Shown here in pieces: positions 1 through 6,275 of a stretch of 10,443 bases of DNA. This stretch comes from Nitrospinota bacterium (GTDB lineage Bacteria; Nitrospinota; Nitrospinia; Nitrospinales; VA-1). Positions within the stretch are counted from its first letter, which is position 1. Each line of letters opens with the position of its first letter. Location: positions 1-10,443 of the forward strand of contig PCCT01000024.1 in assembly GCA_002731985.1 (NCBI GenBank), written 5' to 3'. A program made the position numbers and the translations under genes. A model generated the notes under the pieces. That model searched no databases, had not been told where the DNA came from, and saw nothing but the letters and a program-made list of their open reading frames with translations.

Positions 1-186
1 TGGGAGGCACACCTCAGTCCCTGGGATATGGCCGCTGGTGTGTTGATCGTACGCGAGGCTGGTGGTACTGTCACTGCCTTCGATGGTCGTCCATTCAGTA
101 TTTACGATAATAACGTTCTCGCAACTAACGGGTACGTCCATCAGGAAATGGTCAATATTCTGACAAGGCCAAAGGTCCAAAAATAA
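1..186 (+). CDS. Inositol monophosphatase family protein, C-terminal fragment
   Basis: This is an open frame from the first base to a TAA at 184-186, giving 61 residues; the N-terminus lies outside the window. The fragment opens with [22 protein letters not shown], split here as [12 protein letters not shown] and [10 protein letters not shown]. It matches the second signature of the inositol monophosphatase/SuhB/CysQ superfamily (W-D-x-A-A-G ... E-A-G-G), in which the Asp of WDxAAG is a metal ligand. The following [20 protein letters not shown] also fits the family's C-terminal end, where a short strand and a 'ATNG' turn are usual. Members are Mg2+-dependent phosphatases of inositol-1-phosphate or related sugar and nucleotide phosphates. 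The substrate cannot be told from this fragment. The gene converges on speA; its transcript would run into the hairpin at 327-345. Family assignment is firm, specific function is not. Confidence 0.9.
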   Translation, partial: WEAHLSPWDMAAGVLIVREAGGTVTAFDGRPFSIYDNNVLATNGYVHQEMVNILTRPKVQK

Positions 187-220
187 TTTTCATATTTGGG
201 TGTCGCTCGACCTTAAGATG

Positions 221-291
221 TGTCGCCCTGAACTTGTCGAAGGGCCTTGATGTGAGCAAAACCGAGATCCTTCGACAGGCTCAGGATGACA
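221..291. repeat. REP-like inverted repeat, copy 1
   Basis: The 23-nt arm at 221-243 (starts TGTCGCCCTGAACTTGTCGA) and the arm at 269-291 (CCTTCGACAGGCTCAGGATG...) are inverted copies matching at 19 of 23 positions, separated by 25 nt. All four differences are transitions, and two of them would still allow G-U pairing in RNA. The right arm recurs with 2 substitutions and one extra base at 3820-3843. Sequences of the form CTGAGC(C/T)TGTCGAAGG are familiar to me as dispersed repeats in many bacterial genomes. The repeat sits between two convergent genes, the usual place for REP/BIME-like elements. Seen directly: arms and second copy. Inferred: that it is a mobile REP family. Confidence 0.7.
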
Positions 292-326
292 ACTGAAAAT
301 CTCAGTTCATGCCTTTAAAGCTATTC

Positions 327-345
327 CTCCTCTGGGCAAGAGGAG
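327..345. terminator. Terminator-like hairpin between converging genes
   Basis: A perfect 7-bp stem, CTCCTCT (327-333) and AGAGGAG (339-345), encloses the loop GGGCA. It begins one base beyond the speA stop codon. Read on the plus strand it is followed by TTTACTT, a short U-rich tail suited to ending the phosphatase transcript. Read on the minus strand the tail is less U-rich. Its position between converging genes suits a bidirectional terminator. No measured evidence. Confidence 0.5.
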
Positions 346-346
346 T

Positions 347-2248
347 TTACTTAAGGAGGTAGGTGTAACCGCTGAGGCCTTCTTTGTATAATTTTAAAAA
401 CTCGTCGGCATCTTCCTGGGTGATGTTGCCATTTTCTACATAATTGATTAGAAATCCGGACACCCGGCCCGCGAGTTCGTCTGCTTTGAACTGGACGTAA
501 TCCAGCACATCGGTCACATCTTCGCCTTCGATGATCTGTTCGTACTTGAGACTGCCGTCTTTCTGTATGGAAACGTGGAAGGTGTTCGTGTCGCCAAAGA
601 GGTTGTGCAGGTCGCCAAGGATTTCCTGGTACGATCCGATTAAAAATATTCCGAACTGGTAGGACTCGCCGGGTTCCAGCGAATGGACTTTGAGTGTCGG
701 CGTATTGCTTCGGTTAGTGCCAATGAAGAGATCGAGTCGTCCGTCTGAGTCGCAGGTGATGTCTTCGAGAGTCGCGTCGCGTTTGGGTTCTTCATTCAAT
801 CGTTGAATGGGGAGGACGGGGAACACCTGGTCGATGGCCCATGAATCGGGAACGGATTGGAATACTGAAAAATTACAGAAATATTTGTCGGCCAGATTTT
901 TGCGCAGGGTCACAATTTCATCCGGCATGTACTTCAATCGTTCAGACAGTTTTTCAATTTTTCTGCTGATGCCCCAGTAAATGCGTTCGCAAAGCGCGCG
1001 GTCTTGCAAAGTGATGAGTCCGAGCAGGAACTGATTGTGTATTTCATCCTTTAAGTGTGTGGCATCGTGCCAGGACTCACTCAGGTTTTTGTTCGATGTG
1101 TTTTCCAGTACATCGTGAATTTCATGAACGATCTCGGGAGCTTCTTCGGGTATTTCAATTTGTTCGCTCCATTCAGGAAACGAAGTGACGTCGAGCACGT
1201 TGAACACGAGAATGGAATGATAGGCCGTCATCGCCCGTCCCGATTCAGAAATGATGTTCGGATGCGGCAGGTCATTCTCCTGGCAGGACTCCATAACATG
1301 ATAAACCACGTCGTTGGCGTATTCCTGCACGGTGTAGTTGGTGCTTGATGCGTAGGTAGAACGTGACCCGTCGTAGTCGACGCCGAGTCCGCCGCCCACA
1401 TCGATGTGGTCGACGGGGCATCCTGATTTCCGGAGTTCCATGTAGAAGCGTCCCACTTCTTTCAAACTGTTTTTGATTCGGCGGATATTAGTGATCTGGC
1501 TTCCTAGGTGAAAATGGATGAGACGGATGCAGCCTTTAATCCCGCGTTTTTCCGCGAATTCCAATGCGTCAACCAGTTCCATCGAGTTGAGTCCGAACTT
1601 TGAATACTCTCCGCCCGACTCAGCCCATCTTCCCTGTCCGGCGCTGGTGAGTTTGATGCGGAGTCCGATGTTGGGTTGGATATTTATTTCTTTCGCGACC
1701 CGGTGGATGATCTCCAGTTCGTCTGGCCGTTCCACAACGATGAATACTTTCTTGCCCAGTTTCTGGCTCATCAGTGCGAGGCGGATGAATGTTTCGTCCT
1801 TGTATCCGTTGCAAATGAGGAGCGCTTCCGGATTGTCCATGATCGCAAGGATCGCATGCAGTTCCGGTTTCGAGCCAGCTTCCAGCCCGAAGTTGAATGG
1901 CCTGCCGAACTTGACGATCTCCTCGACCACCTGGCGTTGCTGGTTGACCTTGATGGGATACACCCCGTGGTAGGCTCCCTTATAACCGTACTCTTTGATA
2001 GATCTGTCGAACGCGTTGGCCAGTTTGGCGATACTGGCTTTGAGGATATCTGAAAATCGGATGAGCGCGGGCAGGGAATAGCCTTTCGCCTGAATATCCT
2101 CGACCAATTCTTTCAGGTCGATGGAATGGTGGTTTCCGTTTTGAGGCTGGACGACAATGTGCCCCTTGTTGTTAATGTCAAAATAGCCCGAACCCCAGCC
2201 ACGAATGTTGTATAGCTCGCGAGATTCTTCAATATTCCATTTGGTCAT
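347..2248 (-). CDS. speA: Biosynthetic arginine decarboxylase (SpeA), PLP-dependent
   Basis: Converts arginine to agmatine and CO2, the first step of the agmatine route to putrescine and spermidine. The 633-residue length is close to E. coli SpeA (658). The fold-III PLP barrel comes first: the Schiff-base lysine is K100 in YHGVYPIKVNQ, HFHLGSQ is at 245-251, the glycine-rich phosphate loop VGGGLGVDYDG at 284-294, and SESGRA at 334-339. A helical insertion follows at about 360-460, as is typical for SpeA. The second active-site Cys is C499 in CDSDGR, before the C-terminal beta domain (GTNRSNTPTLKV, FLIGSYQEILGDLHNLFGD). The ATG at 2248 gives the family-typical N-terminus MTKWNIEESRELYNIRGWGS. 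Its ribosome site is only a weak AAGG 7 nt away; a stronger GGGAGG lies 18 nt upstream inside a hairpin. It is divergent from lysA, and all key residues are present. Confidence 0.96.
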   Translation of the reverse strand: MTKWNIEESRELYNIRGWGSGYFDINNKGHIVVQPQNGNHHSIDLKELVEDIQAKGYSLPALIRFSDILKASIAKLANAFDRSIKEYGYKGAYHGVYPIKVNQQRQVVEEIVKFGRPFNFGLEAGSKPELHAILAIMDNPEALLICNGYKDETFIRLALMSQKLGKKVFIVVERPDELEIIHRVAKEINIQPNIGLRIKLTSAGQGRWAESGGEYSKFGLNSMELVDALEFAEKRGIKGCIRLIHFHLGSQITNIRRIKNSLKEVGRFYMELRKSGCPVDHIDVGGGLGVDYDGSRSTYASSTNYTVQEYANDVVYHVMESCQENDLPHPNIISESGRAMTAYHSILVFNVLDVTSFPEWSEQIEIPEEAPEIVHEIHDVLENTSNKNLSESWHDATHLKDEIHNQFLLGLITLQDRALCERIYWGISRKIEKLSERLKYMPDEIVTLRKNLADKYFCNFSVFQSVPDSWAIDQVFPVLPIQRLNEEPKRDATLEDITCDSDGRLDLFIGTNRSNTPTLKVHSLEPGESYQFGIFLIGSYQEILGDLHNLFGDTNTFHVSIQKDGSLKYEQIIEGEDVTDVLDYVQFKADELAGRVSGFLINYVENGNITQEDADEFLKLYKEGLSGYTYLLK

Positions 2249-2266
2249 GTGCTGGCCTTATTATAA

Positions 2267-2287
2267 CCTCCCGTTTATAAGGGGAGG
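2267..2287 (-). promoter_or_regulatory. Hairpin in the speA leader
   Basis: CCTCCC (2267-2272) and GGGAGG (2282-2287) form a perfect 6-bp stem with a 9-nt loop. On the speA transcript the right-hand arm is the GGGAGG that looks most like a Shine-Dalgarno sequence, but it lies 18 nt before the ATG and would be paired. It may regulate speA translation, or it may simply be a dispersed repeat of the CCTCCCCTTATAAGGGGAGG kind. I cannot separate these. Confidence 0.4.
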
Positions 2288-2366
2288 CAGGGTGGGGTTG
2301 TTACTTTTCATAGGATAATTTAAAGTTATCTTATCTGTTTGAAAAGTCAAATAGTTTGTGGCTTTT

Positions 2367-2384
2367 ATTCGGCTTAAGTCGAAT
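2367..2384. promoter_or_regulatory. Near-perfect 18-nt palindrome, candidate operator
   Basis: ATTCGGCTTAAGTCGAAT reads the same on both strands except for one symmetric pair (G at position 6 against T at position 13), centred on CTTAAG. It lies about 30-50 nt upstream of the candidate lysA -10 element and between two divergent genes. That size and placement suit a dimeric transcription-factor site. The factor is not identifiable from this sequence. Confidence 0.4.
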
Positions 2385-2413
2385 GGAAAGCGATAGGGCA
2401 ACGCCCAAATCTA

Positions 2414-2422
2414 TGCTATAAA
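2414..2422 (+). promoter_or_regulatory. lysA: Candidate extended -10 promoter for lysA
   Basis: TGCTATAAA fits the extended -10 pattern TG-N-TATAAT with one mismatch. No convincing -35 is seen 16-18 nt upstream, which extended -10 promoters tolerate. Transcription from here would give a leader of about 33 nt ending in the AAGGAG ribosome site at 2451-2456. Confidence 0.4.
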
Positions 2423-2461
2423 TTCAGATCATTTACAAAGGCAAATTATGAAGGAGTTGAG

Positions 2462-3700
2462 ATGAAGATAGAAAGTGTCGATGTCCAAAAGATTGCCGGG
2501 GAGTTTGGAACGCCGGTTTATGTATACAGTATGACTGCATTGCGCCAGTCGATAGAAGAGATTCGTCAACTCGCGCCGGTCACCCGTTACGCGATGAAAG
2601 CCTGTTCCAATGTTCGTGTGCTCAAGGAAATGTTACAGCATGGAATCAAGATTGATTCGGTCAGCATTTACGAAGTGAAGCGCGCGCTCAGAGCAGGATT
2701 CAAGCCAGAGGACATTTGCTTTACCAGCGATGTTTTCGCATACCCGGGAGATGTGCTGTTCTGTCTGGAGAACGAAATTTTCACCAATTGCGGAACGCTG
2801 GGAATGCTGGAGGAATATGGTCGTGCGTTTGAGGAAGCGAACCAGGGGAATCATAAAGTATCCATTCGCATTAACCCGGGGGAAGGTGCCGGTCACTCCA
2901 AAAAGACCAACACTGGCGGACCTTACAGCAAGCACGGTATCTGGTACGAAAACCTGGACGAAGCTCGGGCCATAGCGAAGAAACACAGTCTGACAATTTC
3001 CGGTGTGCATATTCATATAGGGTCGGGTGGGGATATGGAGCATCTGAAACGGCTCACCGGAAAGTTGGTGGACTTCGCAAAAGGATTTAGCGATCTGGAA
3101 GTAGTCAACTTTGGCGGTGGCCTGCCTTATCAGTACAATCCTGAGTTACCGCAGGAAGAAATTTCCGGCTACAAATCTATTCTTGCTGAGCGGGTGAAAG
3201 TTCTGGAAGATTATTTCGGTCGCAAGATTATATGCGAGATCGAACCCGGCAGAAGGTTCGTTGCCGGATGCGGATACCTTATTGGAGAAGTGCGCGCGCT
3301 AAACCATACTTTTGATGAAGACGGCAAGCGTCTCGATTATGTGTTGGGCAATATTGGATTTTGTCACTTGCTTCGTCCCATGGCATATGGGTCGTTTCAT
3401 CCTATTTGGATCGCGGGAGATGATTTGGGACCCGAGCAGGATATCATTGTGGCAGGTCCGGTATGCGAGTCGGGAGATGTGCTCACTCAGAAGGATGAAG
3501 AACCGGTGCCCCGGCGATTGCCTCTGCCGAAAACGGGCGACCTTATTGTTGTTGGCGGCGCGGGCGCATACGGATTCGCTATGTCTTCTAACTACAATAC
3601 ACAGCCTTTACTTCCAGAGGTAGCAGTAGAAGGAGGTAAATATCAGCTAACGCGCCGAAGGCAGACTCTCGATGATATGTTGCAGGAAGAAACAAGCTGA
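2462..3700 (+). CDS. lysA: Diaminopimelate decarboxylase (LysA), proteobacterial subtype
   Basis: Decarboxylates meso-diaminopimelate to lysine, using PLP. At 412 residues it is close to E. coli LysA (420). The Schiff-base lysine is K46 in RYAMKACSN, HIHIGSG lies at 183-189, the phosphate loop GGGLP at 218-222 and EPGR at 261-264. CESGD at 335-339 gives the catalytic Cys from the partner subunit, and AYGFAMSSNYN is at 369-379. The stretch GHSKKTNTGG...SKHGIWY (144-162) and the ending RRRQTLDDML match the E. coli-type branch rather than the common type. Carboxynorspermidine decarboxylase was considered because speA is adjacent, but these LysA-specific stretches argue against it. The ATG has a strong AAGGAG 5 nt upstream. 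One oddity is GFCHLLRP at 299-306 where E. coli has GFNDLMRP. It converges on the pterin dehydratase gene. Confidence 0.88.
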   Translation: MKIESVDVQKIAGEFGTPVYVYSMTALRQSIEEIRQLAPVTRYAMKACSNVRVLKEMLQHGIKIDSVSIYEVKRALRAGFKPEDICFTSDVFAYPGDVLFCLENEIFTNCGTLGMLEEYGRAFEEANQGNHKVSIRINPGEGAGHSKKTNTGGPYSKHGIWYENLDEARAIAKKHSLTISGVHIHIGSGGDMEHLKRLTGKLVDFAKGFSDLEVVNFGGGLPYQYNPELPQEEISGYKSILAERVKVLEDYFGRKIICEIEPGRRFVAGCGYLIGEVRALNHTFDEDGKRLDYVLGNIGFCHLLRPMAYGSFHPIWIAGDDLGPEQDIIVAGPVCESGDVLTQKDEEPVPRRLPLPKTGDLIVVGGAGAYGFAMSSNYNTQPLLPEVAVEGGKYQLTRRRQTLDDMLQEETS

Positions 3701-3718
3701 TTCGATTTTGGCCTTATG

Positions 3719-3843
3719 TGTCGCGTTGAGCTTGTGGTATTTGACCATCGCACTCATACCCTGAAGGGGAATGTCGAAACGTGAATGTCCTTCGACATCC
3801 CACAATTTATTGAAAGAGCCCTTCGACTGGGCTCAGGACGACA
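3719..3843. repeat. REP-like inverted repeat, copy 2, with nested hairpin
   Basis: The right arm at 3820-3843 begins CCTTCGACTGGGCTCAGG and matches the right arm of copy 1 except for two substitutions and one extra base. The left arm near 3719-3737 (TGTCGCGTTGAGCTTGTGG) pairs with it imperfectly. Inside lies a second inverted repeat, ATGTCGAA (3771-3778) with TTCGACAT (3791-3798), perfect over 8 bp and extended by GGG/CCC with one bulged A. The element fills most of the space between converging lysA and the pterin dehydratase gene and could also stop transcription there. Confidence 0.65.
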
Positions 3844-3864
3844 CTACTTAGTTTGTCAAAATTA

Positions 3865-4170
3865 CTAAAATAACGGATCGATTTTCTGGGCCATCTGCAC
3901 ATCGGCAAGAGTCACACCTCCCGATGAATGGGTCCAGTACTTTACCGATATGCGTTTGTAGTTGATGTGAATGTCCGGATGGTGATTGTTTGCCTCGGCG
4001 GCTTCCGCCACTTTATTCACGAAATTGATTCCCTCCATGTAAGAGGAAGCGTGTTTGACCCGTTCAATAAACGGAACACCATGTTCGTTTTCCCCCGTTT
4101 TCCATTCCGGTGCAAGCTCATTGATTTTCTGCTGGAGTTCTTCCGATGTTAAAGATTTCTTTTCGACCAT
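3865..4170 (-). CDS. phhB: Pterin-4a-carbinolamine dehydratase (PCD/DCoH family)
   Basis: Small cytoplasmic enzyme that dehydrates 4a-hydroxytetrahydrobiopterin after aromatic amino-acid hydroxylation. The 101-residue protein carries the family signature: a helix ending VAEAAEANNHHPDI, with active-site H63 and H64 (HHPD 63-66), then Y-x-x-[IV]-x-V-x-x-W-T-H-x-x-GG with H81, then LTxxD-like TLADVQMAQKID. The length matches the family (about 95-115). The ATG at 4170 is chosen over the GTG one codon upstream because CAGGAG (4178-4183) lies 7 nt from the ATG but only 4 nt from the GTG. No phenylalanine hydroxylase gene is in the window, so the partner enzyme is unknown. PCD-like proteins also occur without one, sometimes with other roles. 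It probably has its own promoter, since 234 nt separate it from the gene upstream. Confidence 0.93.
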   Translation of the reverse strand: MVEKKSLTSEELQQKINELAPEWKTGENEHGVPFIERVKHASSYMEGINFVNKVAEAAEANNHHPDIHINYKRISVKYWTHSSGGVTLADVQMAQKIDPLF

Positions 4171-4173
4171 CAC

Positions 4174-4404
4174 TCGACTCCTGAGTTTGCCATGCCAGGC
4201 TGTTTTTGATACCAGTGAAATATTTAATTAGTGATAAGTGTCTAAACTGTCTATACTAACACAGTTCGTAAACTGCTGATAAACTGTATGTTATTTGTCT
4301 GGTTCAGGCGAGTTAACTGAGTGGTGTGGGCGTATGGATTCGGAATAAATTAAGTGGTTAGCCAAAACTTTGAAGAAGGTATAGTGTCTTCGCTAATCCA
4401 TCCG
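4174..4404. other. AT-rich intergenic region with TAAACTG repeats
   Basis: These 231 nt lie between the glutaredoxin-like gene and the pterin dehydratase gene, both on the minus strand. TAAACTG occurs three times (4243-4249, 4269-4275, 4280-4286) and its inverse as ACAGTT at 4261-4266, all within 45 nt. I see no open frame with a ribosome site and no convincing terminator or promoter. The repeats could be binding sites but the spacing is irregular. Confidence 0.35.
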
Positions 4405-4665
4405 TCATTTTCCTTCAACTAATTTATTCAATTTATGGCGCAAAGTTGTTTCATGCGCTTTGTAGACAAAACTTTCCACACCGTTGATGCGCACTACGGG
4501 AATCTTTTCTTTAAACTCTTCGAATAATTTTGGGTCCGACTCAATATCCGTCATGACCAATTGTGCAGGGTAGTCCGAAAGCACACGGTTCACAACATCT
4601 TTGGCATCATCGCAGAGACAGCAGTCCTGCTTTGTCAGAATTTCTATGATTATTGTATCGGGCAT
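4405..4665 (-). CDS. Glutaredoxin-like small thiol protein
   Basis: An 86-residue thioredoxin-fold protein. It starts with a beta strand (DTIIIEILTKQ) and has the redox motif C15-C-L-C18 in QDCCLCDDAKDVV, resembling the 'GCxLCDEA' motif of the glutaredoxin-like DUF836 family. The cis-proline is in EKIPVVRINGVE. There is no signal peptide, so it should act in the cytoplasm. The third cysteine C16 inside the motif is unusual. It follows the cytochrome b stop by 22 nt and closes the cluster. The sequence before the ATG is pyrimidine-rich with no Shine-Dalgarno match, so translation may depend on coupling to the upstream gene. Its partner is not known. A cytoplasmic thiol reductant or small binding role for the redox cluster is inference. 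Confidence 0.8.
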   Translation of the reverse strand: MPDTIIIEILTKQDCCLCDDAKDVVNRVLSDYPAQLVMTDIESDPKLFEEFKEKIPVVRINGVESFVYKAHETTLRHKLNKLVEGK

Positions 4666-4687
4666 GAAAGAAGAGGGGGCTGGCCCG

Positions 4688-5698
4688 TTACATTGAGTGA
4701 GTCATGGTAGTGAATTTTCCCCAGAGGATTAGTGCGGCAAACAATATAATTGTGCTCCATAAGACCAGCATCGCGATGGGGCGTTTTTTGGGGTCGGTTT
4801 CCGGGCTTCTGTCTATGAAAGGAACGCTGACTAGGCAGAAGCCAATCAGAAATGGTGCGACGATCAGCGAAGGGACCCAAATGTTTTCCAGCGCATAAAT
4901 CCAAACGAATTGCCAGGGTGGTTTTGTAACTTCCAATCCCATGATCGGCACATTTCCCAATGGCGGTGAAATGGTCAATGCCAGCAGGCAGATGAAAGTA
5001 AATACACCGGCGCCAGCTCGCCTTAAATAGGCTGTGTGCTGGGCGAATGTAATGGATTTGCCTGTATCTGTTCCATCCGGTTTCGCAGAAAGCTTGTGGT
5101 ACTTGATGTAGAACAGGTGGAGTCCGAGTAGCATAATAGTCAGGATGGGAAGCAGGGAGATGTGGGCCATATAAATCCGGCTCAACAACGGTATTCCCGG
5201 AGAAAAATTTTCTGTCAGCGGTACGCCCAGGATACCAAACTTTCCAGCGACCCAGAGAAAGTGGTCGAGCGCTTCATAGCCTTCCTGATCCCATTTGAGT
5301 ACCGTTCCGGTAAACATTAGATTGATCATCAGTCCAAATAGACCGACACCGATCAGCCAGTTAACTTCTCTTGGTTTTTTGTAGGACGCGGTGTAAAACA
5401 CGCGGATCATATGCAGGACAAGTGTGACCGTAAGAATTTCCCCCGCCCAGAAATGAATGCCGCGAAGGAACCAGCCCATATACACCTGGTCCATTAAGAA
5501 ATGCACACTGCTGTTAGCTCTCTCGGGAGTTGGGTTGAAGAACTGAGCAAGCAAAATTCCGCTGATAACCAGCACTCCAAACGAGGTCATCGTCATTCCG
5601 CCGAGAGAGTATTTTATGGAATTGGAGTGGTCGGGGACTTCGTAATCGAGGAGGTGTATGCCCAGCCGTTCTTTAAGAATTTTTTGAAGTCCACTCAC
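4688..5698 (-). CDS. Cytochrome b, single-chain b6/subunit-IV-like
   Basis: Membrane haem-b subunit of a quinol-oxidising Rieske/cytochrome b complex. The 336 residues resemble cytochrome b6 fused to subunit IV. Helix A is at about 33-53, B at 78-100, C at 113-133, D at 171-197, E at 226-245, F at 270-292 and G at 307-327: seven spans, with no eighth helix. Haem ligands are H82/H96 in helix B and H179/H194 in helix D; the 15-residue step is b6-like (bc1 has 14). KKPREVNW after helix B and WDQEGY after helix C also match b6. Ser31 stands where b6 has the Cys that binds haem c(i). The Qo motif PEWY is replaced by PPWQ (260-263). The start is GTG with AAAGGA 7 nt upstream and an in-frame stop before it. 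No Rieske or cytochrome c gene adjoins. Confidence 0.93.
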   Translation of the reverse strand: MSGLQKILKERLGIHLLDYEVPDHSNSIKYSLGGMTMTSFGVLVISGILLAQFFNPTPERANSSVHFLMDQVYMGWFLRGIHFWAGEILTVTLVLHMIRVFYTASYKKPREVNWLIGVGLFGLMINLMFTGTVLKWDQEGYEALDHFLWVAGKFGILGVPLTENFSPGIPLLSRIYMAHISLLPILTIMLLGLHLFYIKYHKLSAKPDGTDTGKSITFAQHTAYLRRAGAGVFTFICLLALTISPPLGNVPIMGLEVTKPPWQFVWIYALENIWVPSLIVAPFLIGFCLVSVPFIDRSPETDPKKRPIAMLVLWSTIILFAALILWGKFTTMTHSM

Positions 5699-5779
5699 AA
5701 GGCGATCCTTTGTTAATGACTATGAAGGGTCTTTAAGGTACCGTCAAAAATGTTCATGGCCTCGAGTAAAAATATAGAA

Positions 5780-6271
5780 TTATTCAAGGTTCCTGTTAGA
5801 GCTTCCTTCACCCATCCGCAAAATACTCAAGCCCGCAAAAACCAGTCCTGAAATAATTGTGATGCCAACAGCCATCCAGTAACCCTTTGCATGGGGTGAC
5901 ACCCATTCGTGCGTGGCTTCTTGCACATGCTGTTTGTGCATTTCATGTTGACCCTGTTCATGTCCTGCATCAGTTTTTTCCTTGAAGCGTTTCATGGGTT
6001 CGCCATCACCCACTTCCATATCGGCAAGAGGGTCTTCGTTACCTAAAATATCATTGCTTGAAAACAGGGAACCCATAGGAGTGTCACTGGGGTCAGGCAT
6101 TCCTGATTCTTCTCCGGCATCTACCGCATAAATCGAATCATTGAGAGGGGTGACTTCTTCCGTCAGGGCGGCGGAAGATTTTTCTTCACTGTGCCCGCCG
6201 CCATGAGCAAAGGCAACTGAAGGGGCGGCTAACAGGAACGCAAATAATATAAGGATGGCTTTACCGCTCAT
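5780..6271 (-). CDS. Exported His-rich protein with C-terminal membrane anchor, unknown function
   Basis: I do not recognise this 163-residue protein. The ATG at 6271 is chosen because GGAG lies 8 nt before it and because it begins a clean signal peptide (MSGKAILILFAFLLAAPSVA, cleavage after AFA at about residue 22). A frame open 30 nt further upstream overlaps the TlpA gene and would spoil this. The mature protein begins HGGGH, continues as an acidic, Pro/Gly/Met-containing low-complexity segment, then has a His cluster (H104, H109, H112, H115, H121, H127) and one membrane span at about 131-151 with a short basic/polar tail. It has no cysteine and no CxxCH. The TlpA stop is 4 nt upstream and the ribosome site lies inside the TlpA gene, so the two are likely translationally coupled. 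Metal binding by the histidines is inference. Confidence 0.8.
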   Translation of the reverse strand: MSGKAILILFAFLLAAPSVAFAHGGGHSEEKSSAALTEEVTPLNDSIYAVDAGEESGMPDPSDTPMGSLFSSNDILGNEDPLADMEVGDGEPMKRFKEKTDAGHEQGQHEMHKQHVQEATHEWVSPHAKGYWMAVGITIISGLVFAGLSILRMGEGSSNRNLE

Positions 6272-6275
6272 TGTT

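Larger units (their letters stand above)
2249..2461. promoter_or_regulatory. Divergent speA-lysA regulatory region
   Basis: These 213 nt separate two divergently transcribed amino-acid decarboxylase genes. Going left to right they hold a CCTCCC/GGGAGG hairpin close to the speA start (2267-2287) and an AT-rich stretch with a possible minus-strand -35 TTGACT (read from AGTCAA at 2345-2350) but only poor -10 partners. Then follow a near-perfect 18-nt palindrome (2367-2384), a short GGGC-AAC-GCCC hairpin (2396-2406) and an extended -10 (2414-2422) ahead of lysA. I see no lysine riboswitch: the region is too short and lacks its long conserved core. Confidence 0.5.

Noticed and set aside
1055..2053. 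Long plus-strand frames opposite speA
   Set aside because: They lie fully antisense to a gene with every SpeA catalytic motif, have no ribosome sites, and read as low-quality mixed sequence.
2249..2461. Lysine riboswitch ahead of lysA
   Set aside because: The leader after the likely promoter is about 33 nt and the region lacks the long multi-helix core such a riboswitch needs.
2448..2465. Five-codon frame (ATG AAG GAG TTG AGA TGA) overlapping the lysA start
   Set aside because: It consists of the lysA ribosome site itself; the in-frame ATG is most simply chance, although an ATGA overlap is noted.
2633..3043. Minus-strand 136-codon frame opposite lysA
   Set aside because: Antisense to the conserved LysA barrel, with no recognisable domain and no start signal.
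4650..4904. Minus-strand 84-codon frame overlapping the end of cytochrome b
   Set aside because: It is an out-of-frame shadow of the cytochrome b C-terminus with no supporting motif.
5713..5757. 14-residue minus-strand frame between the His-rich gene and cytochrome b
   Set aside because: GAGG is only 2 nt from the ATG, the product has no membrane span or motif, and the frame differs from cytochrome b.
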